Assembly (NCBI GenBank): GCA_945907225.1
Contig: CAMDSN010000010.1
Span: 1 to 17,588, forward strand
Direction: 5' to 3'
Source of the DNA: Flavobacterium psychrophilum
Lineage (GTDB): Bacteria > Bacteroidota > Bacteroidia > Flavobacteriales > Flavobacteriaceae
Length of the DNA stretch: 17,588 nt
In this document: positions 1 to 8,892 of the stretch, one piece after another
How positions within the stretch are numbered: the stretch's first letter is position 1
How the letters are laid out: each line of letters starts with the position of its first letter
Made by a program: the position numbers and the translations under genes
The notes under the pieces: generated by a model
What the model was told of the DNA's origin: nothing
What the model saw: only the letters and a program-made list of their open reading frames with translations
Databases searched by the model: none

Positions 1-932
1 ACTTCTTCATCCATTATTAAATTAACTAACGATATATATTTTAATGTTATAATTCGTTTTGCAATTTGATAGGAAATCCAACTTCCTTTATAACAAACAA
101 CTTCGGGAACTTTGAATAAAGCAGTTTCAAGTGTTGCGGTGCCTGAAGTTACTAAAGCGGCGGTTGCCCTGCTAAGTAAATCATAGGTTTTATTGGCAAC
201 AAACGAAACATTTTTACTTTTTAAGTAGGGTTCATATAAGCTAAACTCTTGACTAGGGGCACCAGCAATAACAAATTGATAATCGGGATAATCTTCTACT
301 ACACTCAGCATGATATTTAGCATCTTAGCTATTTCTTGCTTTCTACTGCCTGGGAGTACTGCTATAATCTTTTTGTCGCTATTATTATTTAAGTTAAAAA
401 TGGTGTCGCTTTCTATACTATCTCTGTTTGATATAGCATCTATTAATGGGTGTCCAACAAAATCAACAGGAAAATTATGTTTGATCTCAAAAAAATCTTT
501 TTCAAAAGGCAAAATAACATAAAGTCTATCAATATCTCTTTTTATTGCTTTAATGCGATTTTCTTTCCACGCCCAAATTTGTGGAGCGATGTAATAATGT
601 GTCTGTATTCCTTTCAATTTCGCCCATTTTGCAATACGCATGTTAAACCCTGGATAATCAATAAATATTATTACATCTGGAATAAATTTTTCGATGTCGT
701 TTTTGCATAATTTTAAATTGTTAAGGATCGTTTTTAAATTCCAAACTACTTCCGCAAATCCCATAAACGCGAGATCTCGATAATGTTTTACCAATGTTCC
801 TCCAATACTTTGCATCAAATCTCCACCCCAAAATCTTATATCTGCATCACTATCATTTTTAAAAAGTGCCGACATTAAATTTGACCCGTGTAAATCACCC
901 GATGCCTCTCCAGCAATGATATAATATTTCAT
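1..932 (-). CDS. lpxB: Lipid-A-disaccharide synthase LpxB (3' end cut by window edge)
   Basis: LpxB is a GT19-family, membrane-associated glycosyltransferase. It joins UDP-2,3-diacylglucosamine to lipid X to form the lipid A disaccharide on the cytoplasmic side of the inner membrane. Translating the minus strand from the ATG at 932 gives an open frame of about 310 codons that reaches base 1 without a stop. The family is usually about 370-380 residues, so roughly the last 60 are outside the window. Visible signatures are the N-terminal MKYYIIAGEASGDLHG (GEASGD at 8-13), a HYYIAPQIWAWK stretch, LPGSRKQEI near residue 192, and VTSGTATLETAL near residue 265 in the nucleotide-sugar-binding half. 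The start lies 9 bp after the surE stop, so the two genes are almost certainly co-transcribed. No strong ribosome-binding site is seen before this ATG. Family assignment is secure. Confidence 0.95.
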   Translation of the reverse strand, partial: MKYYIIAGEASGDLHGSNLMSALFKNDSDADIRFWGGDLMQSIGGTLVKHYRDLAFMGFAEVVWNLKTILNNLKLCKNDIEKFIPDVIIFIDYPGFNMRIAKWAKLKGIQTHYYIAPQIWAWKENRIKAIKRDIDRLYVILPFEKDFFEIKHNFPVDFVGHPLIDAISNRDSIESDTIFNLNNNSDKKIIAVLPGSRKQEIAKMLNIMLSVVEDYPDYQFVIAGAPSQEFSLYEPYLKSKNVSFVANKTYDLLSRATAALVTSGTATLETALFKVPEVVCYKGSWISYQIAKRIITLKYISLVNLIMDEE

Positions 933-941
933 TTTTTTTAT

Positions 942-1712
942 TTAAAGATTCCACGAATTCAGTTCTTGAATGGTATGATGAGCTGTTAGGTCAAATTGTA
1001 CCGGGACAATTGAAATAAAACCATTAGAAAGGGCCCATTCATCTGTGTCTTCTCCATTATCTTGATTAATAAACTCTCCTGTTAGCCAATAATAATTTTT
1101 ACCATAAGGTGTTTTTCTTTTATCAAATTTTTCCATCCAAATTGCTTTGGCTTGCCTACAAATTTTTATTCCTTTAATTTTTTCAGTTGTATATTTTGGA
1201 AAATTAACATTCAAAACGACACCTTCTGGCAGTTTTTTTTCCAATACTTCAAGGGCAATTTTTTTTATGTAGGGCTTTGTATGTTCAAAATTTGCATTCC
1301 AATCATAGTCTGATAGCGAAAAACCAATTGCAGGAATTCCTTCTATTCCTGCTTCAACAGCAGCGCTCATTGTTCCCGAATAAATAACATTTATTGAAGA
1401 GTTTGAGCCATGGTTTACACCCGAAACACATAAATCAGGTTTTCTTTTTAAAATCTCGTTAACGGCTAATTTTACACAATCTACAGGTGTTCCCGAACAA
1501 CTAAATTCTTTTATTTGTGCCTCTTTTGCAGAAATTTCATTTAAGTATAAAGTGCTATTAATTGTAATAGCATGGCCCATTGCACTTTGGGGACTATCGG
1601 GCGCAACCACAATTACCTCTCCAATTTCTGACATTACAGAAATTAGCGTGCGAATTCCGGGAGCATTTATTCCATCGTCATTTGTAATTAAAATTGTGGG
1701 TTTGGCATTCAT
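942..1712 (-). CDS. surE: 5'/3'-nucleotidase SurE
   Basis: SurE is a metal-dependent nucleoside monophosphate phosphatase of the cytoplasm, linked to stationary-phase survival and nucleotide salvage. The protein is 257 residues from the ATG at 1712, normal for the family. The N-terminal LITNDDGINAPG carries the metal-binding Asp12-Asp13. Other family blocks are VVAPDSPQSAMG, where Ser43 is the likely third ligand, CSGTPVDCV, and VSGVNHGSN with Asn100 as the likely fourth ligand, followed by YSGTMSAAVEAG. The frame is also open 11 codons further up to an ATG at 1745. I chose 1712 because an AAAGGAG ribosome-binding site sits 9 nt before it, the NDDG motif is then at its usual distance from the start, and the upstream codons overlap a possible promoter. 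It leads the surE-lpxB operon and is divergent from prc. Confidence 0.95.
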   Translation of the reverse strand: MNAKPTILITNDDGINAPGIRTLISVMSEIGEVIVVAPDSPQSAMGHAITINSTLYLNEISAKEAQIKEFSCSGTPVDCVKLAVNEILKRKPDLCVSGVNHGSNSSINVIYSGTMSAAVEAGIEGIPAIGFSLSDYDWNANFEHTKPYIKKIALEVLEKKLPEGVVLNVNFPKYTTEKIKGIKICRQAKAIWMEKFDKRKTPYGKNYYWLTGEFINQDNGEDTDEWALSNGFISIVPVQFDLTAHHTIQELNSWNL

Positions 1713-1721
1713 ATATCTAAT

Positions 1722-1728
1722 CTCCTTT
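1722..1728 (-). promoter_or_regulatory. Strong Shine-Dalgarno site of surE
   Basis: On the minus strand AAAGGAG lies 9 nt upstream of the ATG at 1712. Most other genes here have no comparable purine-rich site, as expected in Bacteroidota. This one decides the start of surE in favour of 1712 over the in-frame ATG at 1745. Confidence 0.65.
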
Positions 1729-1746
1729 ATGTAAAATTTATGCATG

Positions 1747-1754
1747 CAAAATTA
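1747..1754 (-). promoter_or_regulatory. Possible -7 element for surE-lpxB
   Basis: The minus strand reads TAATTTTG, an exact match to the Bacteroidota -7 consensus TAnnTTTG, 34 bp upstream of the surE ATG at 1712. It would give a leader of roughly 25-30 nt. No TTG at -33 is visible at the right distance, and in such A+T-rich DNA the -7 motif also occurs by chance, so this is tentative. Confidence 0.35.
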
Positions 1755-1787
1755 ACTAATTTTAAAGATTTAAAGTGCTAAATTTTA

Positions 1788-1795
1788 TAACTTTG
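1788..1795 (+). promoter_or_regulatory. Possible -7 element for prc
   Basis: TAACTTTG matches TAnnTTTG in the spacer between surE and prc and points toward prc. It would give a leader of about 120 nt. A one-mismatch alternative, TACTTTAG at 1880-1887, lies closer and would give a leader of about 25 nt before the ATG at 1920. Neither has a clear TTG at the -33 position. One of them, or a site I cannot recognise, probably drives prc. Confidence 0.25.
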
Positions 1796-1919
1796 AAAAT
1801 TCTAAATCTGAGCAACATTTTCAAGGTAATTTTAACAAAAAATTATCTAGACTTCAATTTCATGGTATGCTTTTTTGTTTACTTTAGACCAAAAATTAAT
1901 GAATAACATAATTCAATTT

Positions 1920-4199
1920 ATGAAACGTAACTCTAAAATACTGATTTTTATTGGGGTATTGTCTATTGCCTTATTAAGTTTTTCTCCAATTGAGAATACT
2001 GTTGGTCGCCTTTTTTCAAATGGCAATTCTTCAGATCCCGAAAAAGATAAGATGCTAATTGAATTATTGACTTTTGTAATAGAGAAAGGACATTATAGCC
2101 CTAGCGAAATAGATGACACTTTTTCTAAAGGTGTTTATAAAGATTATCTAAACGCTCTAGACCCGTCTAAAAGGTTCTTCATCCAAACGGATATAGATGA
2201 ATTCGAATACTACAAAACGGAAATAGATGATCAAATAAAAAACAAAGATTTGTCTTTTTTTGAGTTGACCTATTCAAGGTTAATGCAACGAATGGAAGAA
2301 AGTAAATCTTATTATAAGTTGGCTTTGGAAAGTCCATTTGATTATACAAAAATGGAATCCATTTCTACCGACAATGAAAAATTGCCATATCCTAAAAACG
2401 TAATGGAGCTAAAGGAGAGATGGCGTTTACAGGTTAAACTTTCTACGTTATCCTCACTTGTTGAAAAGCAAAAGTTAGAGGAAGATCTTCTTAAAGATAA
2501 AAATAAAACAGTTGAAGAAAAGTTAAAAGAGTACAGAGAGGCACAAGGAGATAAGCTTACAGCAGAATCAGAAACAAAATTTATAAAAGATTTTGAAAAA
2601 AGAAAAAATCAGAGTCCTAAAGCCTATGAGCAGCTAGAAAAAGAAACGAGAGAGAGTACATTAAGTTCATTAAACGACAATTTTAATTTTATTAAAGATT
2701 TAGATAGAGAAGATTGGTTTTCAATTTATGTTAATGCAATTGCATCTCGGTTTGACCCTCATACTTCTTATTTTGCTCCAACCGATAAAGAAAGATTTGA
2801 TCAAAGTATGAGTGGTAAATTAGAAGGCATAGGAGCTAGATTACAAAAGAAAAGTGATTTCACAGAAATAACGGAATTAATATCTGGTGGTCCAGCTTGG
2901 AGAGGTAAGGAGTTAGAAGCTGGGGATATTGTTTTAAAAGTAGCACAGGCAGATTCGGAGCCTGTTGATGTTGTTGGAATGCGACTTGATGATGTTGTTA
3001 AGAAAATAAAAGGCCCAAAAGGAACTGAAGTACGACTAACAGTAAAGAAAACAGATGGTACAATTAAAGTAATTACAATAATTCGGGATGAGGTGGAGAT
3101 TGAAGAAACCTATGTAAAATCGAGTATTGTAGAAAAAGATGGATTTAAATATGGGATTATTTATTTGCCTAAATTTTACATAGATTTTGAAGATCAAAAT
3201 AGTAGGGATGCTGGAAAAGATGTTGCTATAGAAGTCAATAGACTAAAAGCAGAGGGCGTTCAGGGAATTGTTATGGATGTTAGAGACAATGGTGGTGGTT
3301 CATTAAAGACAGTTGTTGATATTGCCGGATTATTTATTGAGCAAGGTCCTATAGTTCAAATAAAATCGGCTGCCGGAAAAAAAGAAGTCCTTTATGATAA
3401 AGATTCTAATGTGCAATGGGACGGACCGTTAGTAGTAATGATCAATGAATTTTCGGCATCAGCCTCTGAGATTTTAGCTGCTGCTATTCAAGACTACAGA
3501 AGAGGTGTAATAATTGGAAGTAATCAATCTTATGGAAAGGGTACAGTACAAAATGTGATCGATTTGAATCAGTTTGTTCGCGGGAGTACTTTTGGAGATT
3601 TAGGAGCTTTAAAGACAACGACTCAAAAGTTTTACAGAGTTAATGGTGGGTCAACGCAGCTTGAAGGTGTTAAGAGTGATATAGCAATTCCTGATAGATA
3701 TTCGTATTTAAAAATGGGAGAAAGAGACATTGATAATGCTATGCCATGGGATAAAATAGATCCAGCTAAATATAATGTTTGGAACAGGCAGAACAACTTT
3801 GATTTGGCGATATCTAAAAGTAGAGAAAGAATGAAGAATAACACCCAAGTTAACTTAATTGATGACAATGCCAAATGGCTTGATGAAAGAAATAAAGAGA
3901 ATGTATATAGCTTAAACATTGACAAGTTTAAAGCTGAACAAAAAGCTTTAGATTTAAAAAATAAAAAATACAAGCCAATTATTGATTATAAAAATTCATT
4001 TGTATTTAAATCGCTACCCTATGAAATTATTGAAATGGCGAAAGATAACGTGCTTAAAGAAAAAAGAGATAGATGGCACGAAAGTCTATCGAAGGATATT
4101 TACATAGAAGAAGCAATTCATATTTTAAATGATCTGAAGTTTGAAAATAGCAAAGGAGTGTCAACTAAATCAAAGAAAGAAAAAGCAGTAAAATCCTAA
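1920..4199 (+). CDS. prc: Carboxy-terminal processing (tail-specific) protease, S41 family
   Basis: This is a periplasmic, inner-membrane-anchored serine protease that trims or degrades proteins from exposed C-termini. From the ATG at 1920 it has 759 residues, somewhat longer than E. coli Prc (about 680). The start MKRNSKILIFIGVLSIALLS is a signal peptide or anchor. A Prc-type N-terminal helical region follows (LDPSKRFF), then a PDZ domain around residues 300-385 starting at GIGARL. The S41 protease domain contains NEFSASASEI and YGKGTVQ. By alignment with E. coli Prc, the nucleophile is Ser514 and the general base Lys540. A Lys-rich C-terminal domain ends the protein. The frame is also open to an ATG at 1899 and a TTG at 1875. 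I prefer 1920 because it sits directly before the basic and hydrophobic signal, but 1899 is possible. It converges on rodA across 78 bp with no clear hairpin terminator. Confidence 0.95.
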   Translation: MKRNSKILIFIGVLSIALLSFSPIENTVGRLFSNGNSSDPEKDKMLIELLTFVIEKGHYSPSEIDDTFSKGVYKDYLNALDPSKRFFIQTDIDEFEYYKTEIDDQIKNKDLSFFELTYSRLMQRMEESKSYYKLALESPFDYTKMESISTDNEKLPYPKNVMELKERWRLQVKLSTLSSLVEKQKLEEDLLKDKNKTVEEKLKEYREAQGDKLTAESETKFIKDFEKRKNQSPKAYEQLEKETRESTLSSLNDNFNFIKDLDREDWFSIYVNAIASRFDPHTSYFAPTDKERFDQSMSGKLEGIGARLQKKSDFTEITELISGGPAWRGKELEAGDIVLKVAQADSEPVDVVGMRLDDVVKKIKGPKGTEVRLTVKKTDGTIKVITIIRDEVEIEETYVKSSIVEKDGFKYGIIYLPKFYIDFEDQNSRDAGKDVAIEVNRLKAEGVQGIVMDVRDNGGGSLKTVVDIAGLFIEQGPIVQIKSAAGKKEVLYDKDSNVQWDGPLVVMINEFSASASEILAAAIQDYRRGVIIGSNQSYGKGTVQNVIDLNQFVRGSTFGDLGALKTTTQKFYRVNGGSTQLEGVKSDIAIPDRYSYLKMGERDIDNAMPWDKIDPAKYNVWNRQNNFDLAISKSRERMKNNTQVNLIDDNAKWLDERNKENVYSLNIDKFKAEQKALDLKNKKYKPIIDYKNSFVFKSLPYEIIEMAKDNVLKEKRDRWHESLSKDIYIEEAIHILNDLKFENSKGVSTKSKKEKAVKS

Positions 4200-4277
4200 T
4201 TAACTAAAGGGAATTACTTATAAATTCATTTAAATTTCGAGGAAACTTTATTTGTCTTTTGGAGACTCTTTGTGCTA

Positions 4278-5537
4278 TTACCATTCGTTAACTTTGTTTG
4301 CATCCATTTTAAGAAATATAAAAAGGAGTATTGTAAATCCCCAAAGTCCTGACCCCCCATAAGAAAAGAATGGGAGAGGAACGCCAATTGTTGGAAATAT
4401 ACCAGCAACCATGGCGATATTCACAAAAAAGTGAATAAATAAAATACCAGCCACGCAATACCCATATACCCTACTGAATTTAGTTTTTTGTCTTTCGGCA
4501 AGATAAATAATACGCATAATTAAAAATATAAAAAGGCTTATTACAAAAAGGCATCCTATAAAGCCCCATTCTTCCCCAACCGTAGTAAAAATATAATCAG
4601 TATGTTGTTCGGGGACAAATCCACCTTTTGTTTGGGTACCTTCAAGATAACCTTTTCCAAACCAACCTCCAGAACCTATGGCTATTTCTGATTGATTGGT
4701 GTTATAACCTATCCCTTTCAGGTCAACTTCTTTACCCAATAAAATATTAAATCGATCTCGGTGATGTTGTTTGAAAACATTGTCAAAAACATAATCAACT
4801 GAAAATACAAAACCACCAATCATTAGAAATAATATAGAACTCAGCATCCAGTTTCTATCAATAAATCGACTTCTAAAGTATATTATGAGTATCACCAGTA
4901 ATGCTATTCCTATGAGCACAAGAGGTTTTATAATCAAAGCTAAAATAAATAGTAATAAAACAATAAATCCGGTCCAAACATACCATGATGGCAATCCCTC
5001 ACGGTATAAAACTAAAATAAAAACACTATAAATTAATGCACTACCAGGATCATGAGGAACAATTAAAAGTATGGGAAGAAATAGGATGCCTAATATATAA
5101 AATTGTTGCTTTACATCTTTTAAACTGACTTGTGCATCGCTTAAGTATTTTGCGAGAGCTAATGCTGTCGCTGCTTTAACAAACTCAGAAGGCTGAAGTC
5201 CAAAAGATCCAAAAGAATACCAATTTGCTTGTCCCTTTATAGTCTTCCCAAATACAAAAAGGCCCGCTAAGGAAAGTAACCCCAAGATGTAAATTACACT
5301 AGAAAATTTCTCATAAAACTTTCCGTCAATTAATAACAAAATAATAATTAATGGGATAGTTAAGACAATAAACAAAAGTTGTTTTCCATAGATTTGGGTA
5401 AAATCAAAAATAGAAGCATCTATTTCAATAGAGGATAAAGAGGACGAATAAATATTTAGCCATCCCATAGTTACCAATAGCATATAGATGAAAACACTCA
5501 TCCAGTCTAAATTATTTGTAACACTTTGATTCTTCAT
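4278..5537 (-). CDS. rodA: Rod-shape-determining peptidoglycan polymerase RodA (SEDS family)
   Basis: RodA is a multi-pass inner-membrane glycosyltransferase that polymerises lipid II into glycan strands during cell elongation, paired with the transpeptidase PBP2. The 419-residue protein is mostly hydrophobic with about ten membrane segments. SEDS landmarks are the FGSFGLQPSEFVKAA segment, HDPGSALIYS, SEIAIGSGGWFGKGYLEGTQ, and VPEQHTDYIF. The Asp of HTD (Asp314) corresponds to the residue considered catalytic in RodA and FtsW. The C-terminal segment has GVPLPFFSYGGSGLWGF. It is longer than E. coli RodA (370), mainly in the loops around residues 230-300. It is the last gene of the purH-mre operon and starts 29 bp after mrdA, so polymerase and transpeptidase are made together. 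RodA rather than FtsW is chosen because of the neighbouring mrdA and mreBCD. Confidence 0.95.
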   Translation of the reverse strand: MKNQSVTNNLDWMSVFIYMLLVTMGWLNIYSSSLSSIEIDASIFDFTQIYGKQLLFIVLTIPLIIILLLIDGKFYEKFSSVIYILGLLSLAGLFVFGKTIKGQANWYSFGSFGLQPSEFVKAATALALAKYLSDAQVSLKDVKQQFYILGILFLPILLIVPHDPGSALIYSVFILVLYREGLPSWYVWTGFIVLLLFILALIIKPLVLIGIALLVILIIYFRSRFIDRNWMLSSILFLMIGGFVFSVDYVFDNVFKQHHRDRFNILLGKEVDLKGIGYNTNQSEIAIGSGGWFGKGYLEGTQTKGGFVPEQHTDYIFTTVGEEWGFIGCLFVISLFIFLIMRIIYLAERQKTKFSRVYGYCVAGILFIHFFVNIAMVAGIFPTIGVPLPFFSYGGSGLWGFTILLFIFLKMDANKVNEW

Positions 5538-5566
5538 TTTTTATTTAATTAGCTATCTCCAACTAT

Positions 5567-7477
5567 TTAATTTGCTTCCGTTTTATTTTTTTTGACTTTT
5601 GGCTCGTCTTTAATTTTAGTATTAATTAAAGTATCTTTAACGCCAATATTAAAATATTTGTTATATTCAGCTTGTAGACTGCCCTCTAGCATTCTTTTTT
5701 CGAAATCCTTTCTTGAAATTTTCTTTTTAATATATTTTTCAATCATTAAACTAGTAATTGGTCCGGCCCAACGTTTTCCCCAGTAGCCATTTTCGACAAA
5801 AACAGCAATAGCAATTTTCGGATTGTCTTTTGGCGCAAAGGCAACAAAAATGGAATGATCTTGAAGTTTTACTCTCTTTCCTTTAATCTTGACAAAATTC
5901 TCGGCGGTACCGGTTTTTCCGCAAATATCAATGCCGTCAACGTTCAGACCATGTGCCGTACCTTTATTGTAAACATCAAATAATCCATTTATTATTGGCT
6001 GAAAATATTTTTTGTTTATTGTAGTAAGGTGTTTGGTTCTAAATTTTTTATCAATAACATGACCTTTAATTTTTTTGATAATGTGGGGGGTGTAGTAATA
6101 GCCTTTATTGGCAACAATTGCAATCATGTTTGCCAACTGAATTGGTGTCATCAAAACTTCTCCTTGTCCAATTGCATTTGAAACTATCGTTTTACTAGAC
6201 CATTGCCAGCCTGAATATATTTTATTATAAGTTTTAGAGCTTGGAATATTTCCTTTTTTACCTGTTGGAAGATCATATCCCATAAATTTTCCTAACCCAA
6301 AACTTTTTAAGTGTTTGCACCAAACATCAACACCATCTGAGGGTTTTTGATATTTATTTATGGTTTTCATATAAACATTTGCAAAATAAGTGTTACAGGA
6401 ATTGTAAATTCCGTTGTGTAATATTGAAACCCCTGAATCGTGACATTTCATAAATCGTCCGCGGGCATAGCTAAACCCATGGTGACAGGAAAAACCTGTA
6501 TTTTCATCAATAACACCTTCTTGTAATCCAATCAATCCGGTTAAAATTTTAAATGGAGATCCTGGTGTGTACTCGGCCAAAAGTCCTCTGTCATATAAAG
6601 GTTTAGCAATTGAATCTTTGTATAAAGTGGTATAGTTTTTTGACCTTTGTCTGCCAACTAGAATAGCGGGGTCATATGAAGGTGCAGTAACAAGCGCTAA
6701 TATTTCTCCTGTTTTTGGTTCAATAGCTACAATTCCACCTCTTTTATTTATCATTAATTGTTCTCCATACTTTTGAAGTTCAGCATCAATACTCAAATTG
6801 ATGTCACTTCCTTGAACGGATATGGTATCAAATTCTCCTTCTTTATAGGAGCCAATATCTCGATTATATTTGTCTTTTTGTATGTATTTTACACCTTTAA
6901 CCCCCCTCAAAAAATCTTCGTAGCTTTCTTCAACACCTTGCCTACCAATCAAATCACCACTGTTGTAATATTTATTTTTTTCAATTATTTTGTCATTTAC
7001 TTGTGTTATAAACCCAAAGACATTGGCTCCAAAATCAACTTGATAATCTCTCAAGGCTCGTTTTTGAATATAAAACCCAATAAATTTTCTTTTAATCTCT
7101 TGAAATGCAGCGTATTCTTTTTTGTTTAATTGGGCTAAAAAAACAGAGGGTAATCGCGGACTATACACTTTTGCTTTTGCAATTTTCTTTAAAAATTCGT
7201 CTTTGGTTATTTTAAGTAAAGAACAAAATTCTATGGTATCTAAGTCTTTAATATCTTTAGGTATCACCATGATATCATATGAAGGTTGATTGGCAACTAG
7301 CAATTTGCCATTTCTATCATATATGTAACCTCTTTCAGGATAATCATATGCAATCTTGATTGCATTATTATCTGATTTTAATTTTAAGGTATCATTAATC
7401 ACTTGTAAATAAAACAATCGAATTACAAGTAAAATAGTTAAGCCAAAAATAATTGCAGGAAACAAAATCTTTCTCAT
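5567..7477 (-). CDS. mrdA: Penicillin-binding protein 2 (elongation-specific transpeptidase)
   Basis: This class B PBP cross-links the peptidoglycan strands made by RodA. It is anchored in the inner membrane with its catalytic domain in the periplasm. In the 636 residues, an N-terminal membrane anchor (about 5-22) is followed by the dimerisation/pedestal region with RGYIYDRNGKLL and then the transpeptidase domain. The active-site motifs are Ser307-Pro-Phe-Lys310 (nucleophile), Ser360-Cys-Asn362 and Lys521-Thr-Gly523. Cys-His pairs at 331-332 and 345-346 lie between the first two motifs. The C-terminal tail after about residue 585 is Lys-rich and looks disordered. Its ATG overlaps the mreD stop by 4 bp (ATGA), suggesting translational coupling. 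The pairing with rodA and mreBCD supports PBP2 rather than the division protein FtsI. Confidence 0.95.
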   Translation of the reverse strand: MRKILFPAIIFGLTILLVIRLFYLQVINDTLKLKSDNNAIKIAYDYPERGYIYDRNGKLLVANQPSYDIMVIPKDIKDLDTIEFCSLLKITKDEFLKKIAKAKVYSPRLPSVFLAQLNKKEYAAFQEIKRKFIGFYIQKRALRDYQVDFGANVFGFITQVNDKIIEKNKYYNSGDLIGRQGVEESYEDFLRGVKGVKYIQKDKYNRDIGSYKEGEFDTISVQGSDINLSIDAELQKYGEQLMINKRGGIVAIEPKTGEILALVTAPSYDPAILVGRQRSKNYTTLYKDSIAKPLYDRGLLAEYTPGSPFKILTGLIGLQEGVIDENTGFSCHHGFSYARGRFMKCHDSGVSILHNGIYNSCNTYFANVYMKTINKYQKPSDGVDVWCKHLKSFGLGKFMGYDLPTGKKGNIPSSKTYNKIYSGWQWSSKTIVSNAIGQGEVLMTPIQLANMIAIVANKGYYYTPHIIKKIKGHVIDKKFRTKHLTTINKKYFQPIINGLFDVYNKGTAHGLNVDGIDICGKTGTAENFVKIKGKRVKLQDHSIFVAFAPKDNPKIAIAVFVENGYWGKRWAGPITSLMIEKYIKKKISRKDFEKRMLEGSLQAEYNKYFNIGVKDTLINTKIKDEPKVKKNKTEAN

Positions 7478-7980
7478 CGCTTACTTGGCTTAATAATATA
7501 GATTATAATAATACAAGTTATAATGGTAAAAAGAGTACTTAATATTATTCTAGTTAGTATGTCCCAGAGGAAACTAAGTTTAAATACCTCTAGAACGAAT
7601 AAAATAAAATGATGAATTACGACAGCTATTAAAATAAAGGAAAATCGTTCTGGAGTTAAAACGTCATTTAGTTTAACAGTTTGGTATTCATAACTTAACC
7701 CGAAGGAAAATTTAAATATGGCCGGTCTGAAAAAGGCAAGAATCAGGCATGAAGTAGCATGAACGCCACCAGAATTGCAAAACATATCCATTAACAAACC
7801 TAATAAGAAACTAGCGGCTAGTAAACCACTTTTATTTCCATTTACGGGATATAAAATTATAAATAGCACATAAGGAAATGGATTTATAAACCCAAACAAA
7901 TCAATTCTGTTAAATATCATAACTTGTGCTAAAAGCAGCAATAAAAAGCGAGTAATATTTCCAATAGAAGCATTATTCAT
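7474..7980 (-). CDS. mreD: Rod-shape-determining protein MreD
   Basis: MreD is a small integral membrane protein of the elongasome that works with MreC to link cytoplasmic MreB to the periplasmic wall enzymes. The 168-residue product is highly hydrophobic with about five or six membrane segments. It includes a LLGLLMDMF stretch of the kind usual in MreD and ends in a short basic tail, IIKPSKR. Sequence conservation in this family is low, so position counts heavily. It overlaps mreC by 8 bp upstream and mrdA by 4 bp downstream, exactly where mreD belongs. Confidence 0.9.
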   Translation of the reverse strand: MNNASIGNITRFLLLLLAQVMIFNRIDLFGFINPFPYVLFIILYPVNGNKSGLLAASFLLGLLMDMFCNSGGVHATSCLILAFFRPAIFKFSFGLSYEYQTVKLNDVLTPERFSFILIAVVIHHFILFVLEVFKLSFLWDILTRIILSTLFTIITCIIIIYIIKPSKR

Positions 7981-8800
7981 TTTTTTTGTTTTGATTTTCT
8001 AAATTTATAATTTCTTCAGAGTCTTTATTCTTAATAATATATACATGTCCCAGGTTGGTCATGTCATTAAATAATTTTATATCTAAAGTATAGTAATTGG
8101 TTTGGTTGTCTATATATACTTTTTCAATGGTGCCTATTCCAATATTTTCAGGAAATATAACAGACTGACCTCCCGTAACAATTGTATCTCCTTTTCTTAC
8201 ACCAGCTAATCTAGGAACATCTATTAATTGAACAAACCCTGCATTTTTTCCGTTCCAAACCAAGGATCCAAAATGATTTGATTTTTTTATTTTAGCATTG
8301 ATTTGAGATTTAACATTTAAGACGCTAATAACAGTTGCATAATTATTTGAAGTTTTATCAATTATTCCAACAATACCTGCGCTATTGATTACACCCATAT
8401 TTGATTTAATCCCAGAAGTTTTACCATTATTAATTGTAAGGTAATTTTCTAATACACTATAAGAATTGTGGATGACTTTAGACACAAGGATATCGGTCTT
8501 TTTAACGCCTTTAATAGAGTCAATTTTTGGAAGTGCAACGCTATCTTTAAGATTAAACAAGAGCATTTTTAAGCGCGCATTCTCATTGGCAAGCTCTTCA
8601 TTTTTAGTTCTTAAGCCAAAGTATTCATCAATAGTATTTATGTTTTCATAAACACCTCCTGTAAAGAAATTAGCCGAACTTATTATTTTACTTTTATGAT
8701 AGGAATGAGATTGAATTGTTAGCGATAAGGATATTACCAAAAGCAGCAAAAACAGTAAGCGATTACTGTTTTTAATGACAAAATTAAATATTTGCTGCAT
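7973..8800 (-). CDS. mreC: Rod-shape-determining protein MreC
   Basis: MreC is a bitopic inner-membrane protein whose periplasmic part binds and activates PBP2. The 275 residues begin with a short cytoplasmic tail and one membrane helix (about residues 14-32). A coiled-coil stretch follows at about 55-85, rich in Glu, Asn and Leu (TKNEELANENARLKMLL). Then come the beta-barrel lobes with GKTSGIKSNMGVINSAGIVG and RKGDTIVTGGQSVIFPENI, blocks characteristic of MreC. The C-terminus is charged. It starts 92 bp after the mreB stop, and that gap contains only A+T-rich sequence and a weak 6-bp stem. Its stop overlaps the mreD start by 8 bp. Confidence 0.93.
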   Translation of the reverse strand: MQQIFNFVIKNSNRLLFLLLLVISLSLTIQSHSYHKSKIISSANFFTGGVYENINTIDEYFGLRTKNEELANENARLKMLLFNLKDSVALPKIDSIKGVKKTDILVSKVIHNSYSVLENYLTINNGKTSGIKSNMGVINSAGIVGIIDKTSNNYATVISVLNVKSQINAKIKKSNHFGSLVWNGKNAGFVQLIDVPRLAGVRKGDTIVTGGQSVIFPENIGIGTIEKVYIDNQTNYYTLDIKLFNDMTNLGHVYIIKNKDSEEIINLENQNKKNE

Positions 8801-8892
8801 CGTATAAAATTAATATTAAAACAATCAAATGTCAAAATCGCTATTCCGGCTTTATTTCTAGACTTAAAGAAATTCGGGATTTATTTTTTAGT

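Noticed and set aside
310..710. Two short plus-strand open frames of 70 and 86 codons inside lpxB
   Set aside because: They are antisense to a clearly conserved LpxB coding sequence and have no recognisable family or ribosome-binding site.
3632..3973. A 113-codon minus-strand frame antisense to the 3' part of prc
   Set aside because: The opposite strand encodes a coherent Prc C-terminal region. The antisense product is a Leu/Ser/Phe-rich shadow of A+T-rich coding DNA.
4200..4277. An intrinsic terminator between the convergent prc and rodA genes
   Set aside because: Only very short stems are visible (for example GTCT/AGAC near 4255) and none is followed by a T-run.
6758..7129. A 123-codon plus-strand frame inside mrdA
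   Set aside because: It has a Phe/Ile-rich shadow composition, and the mrdA frame on the other strand is conserved throughout.
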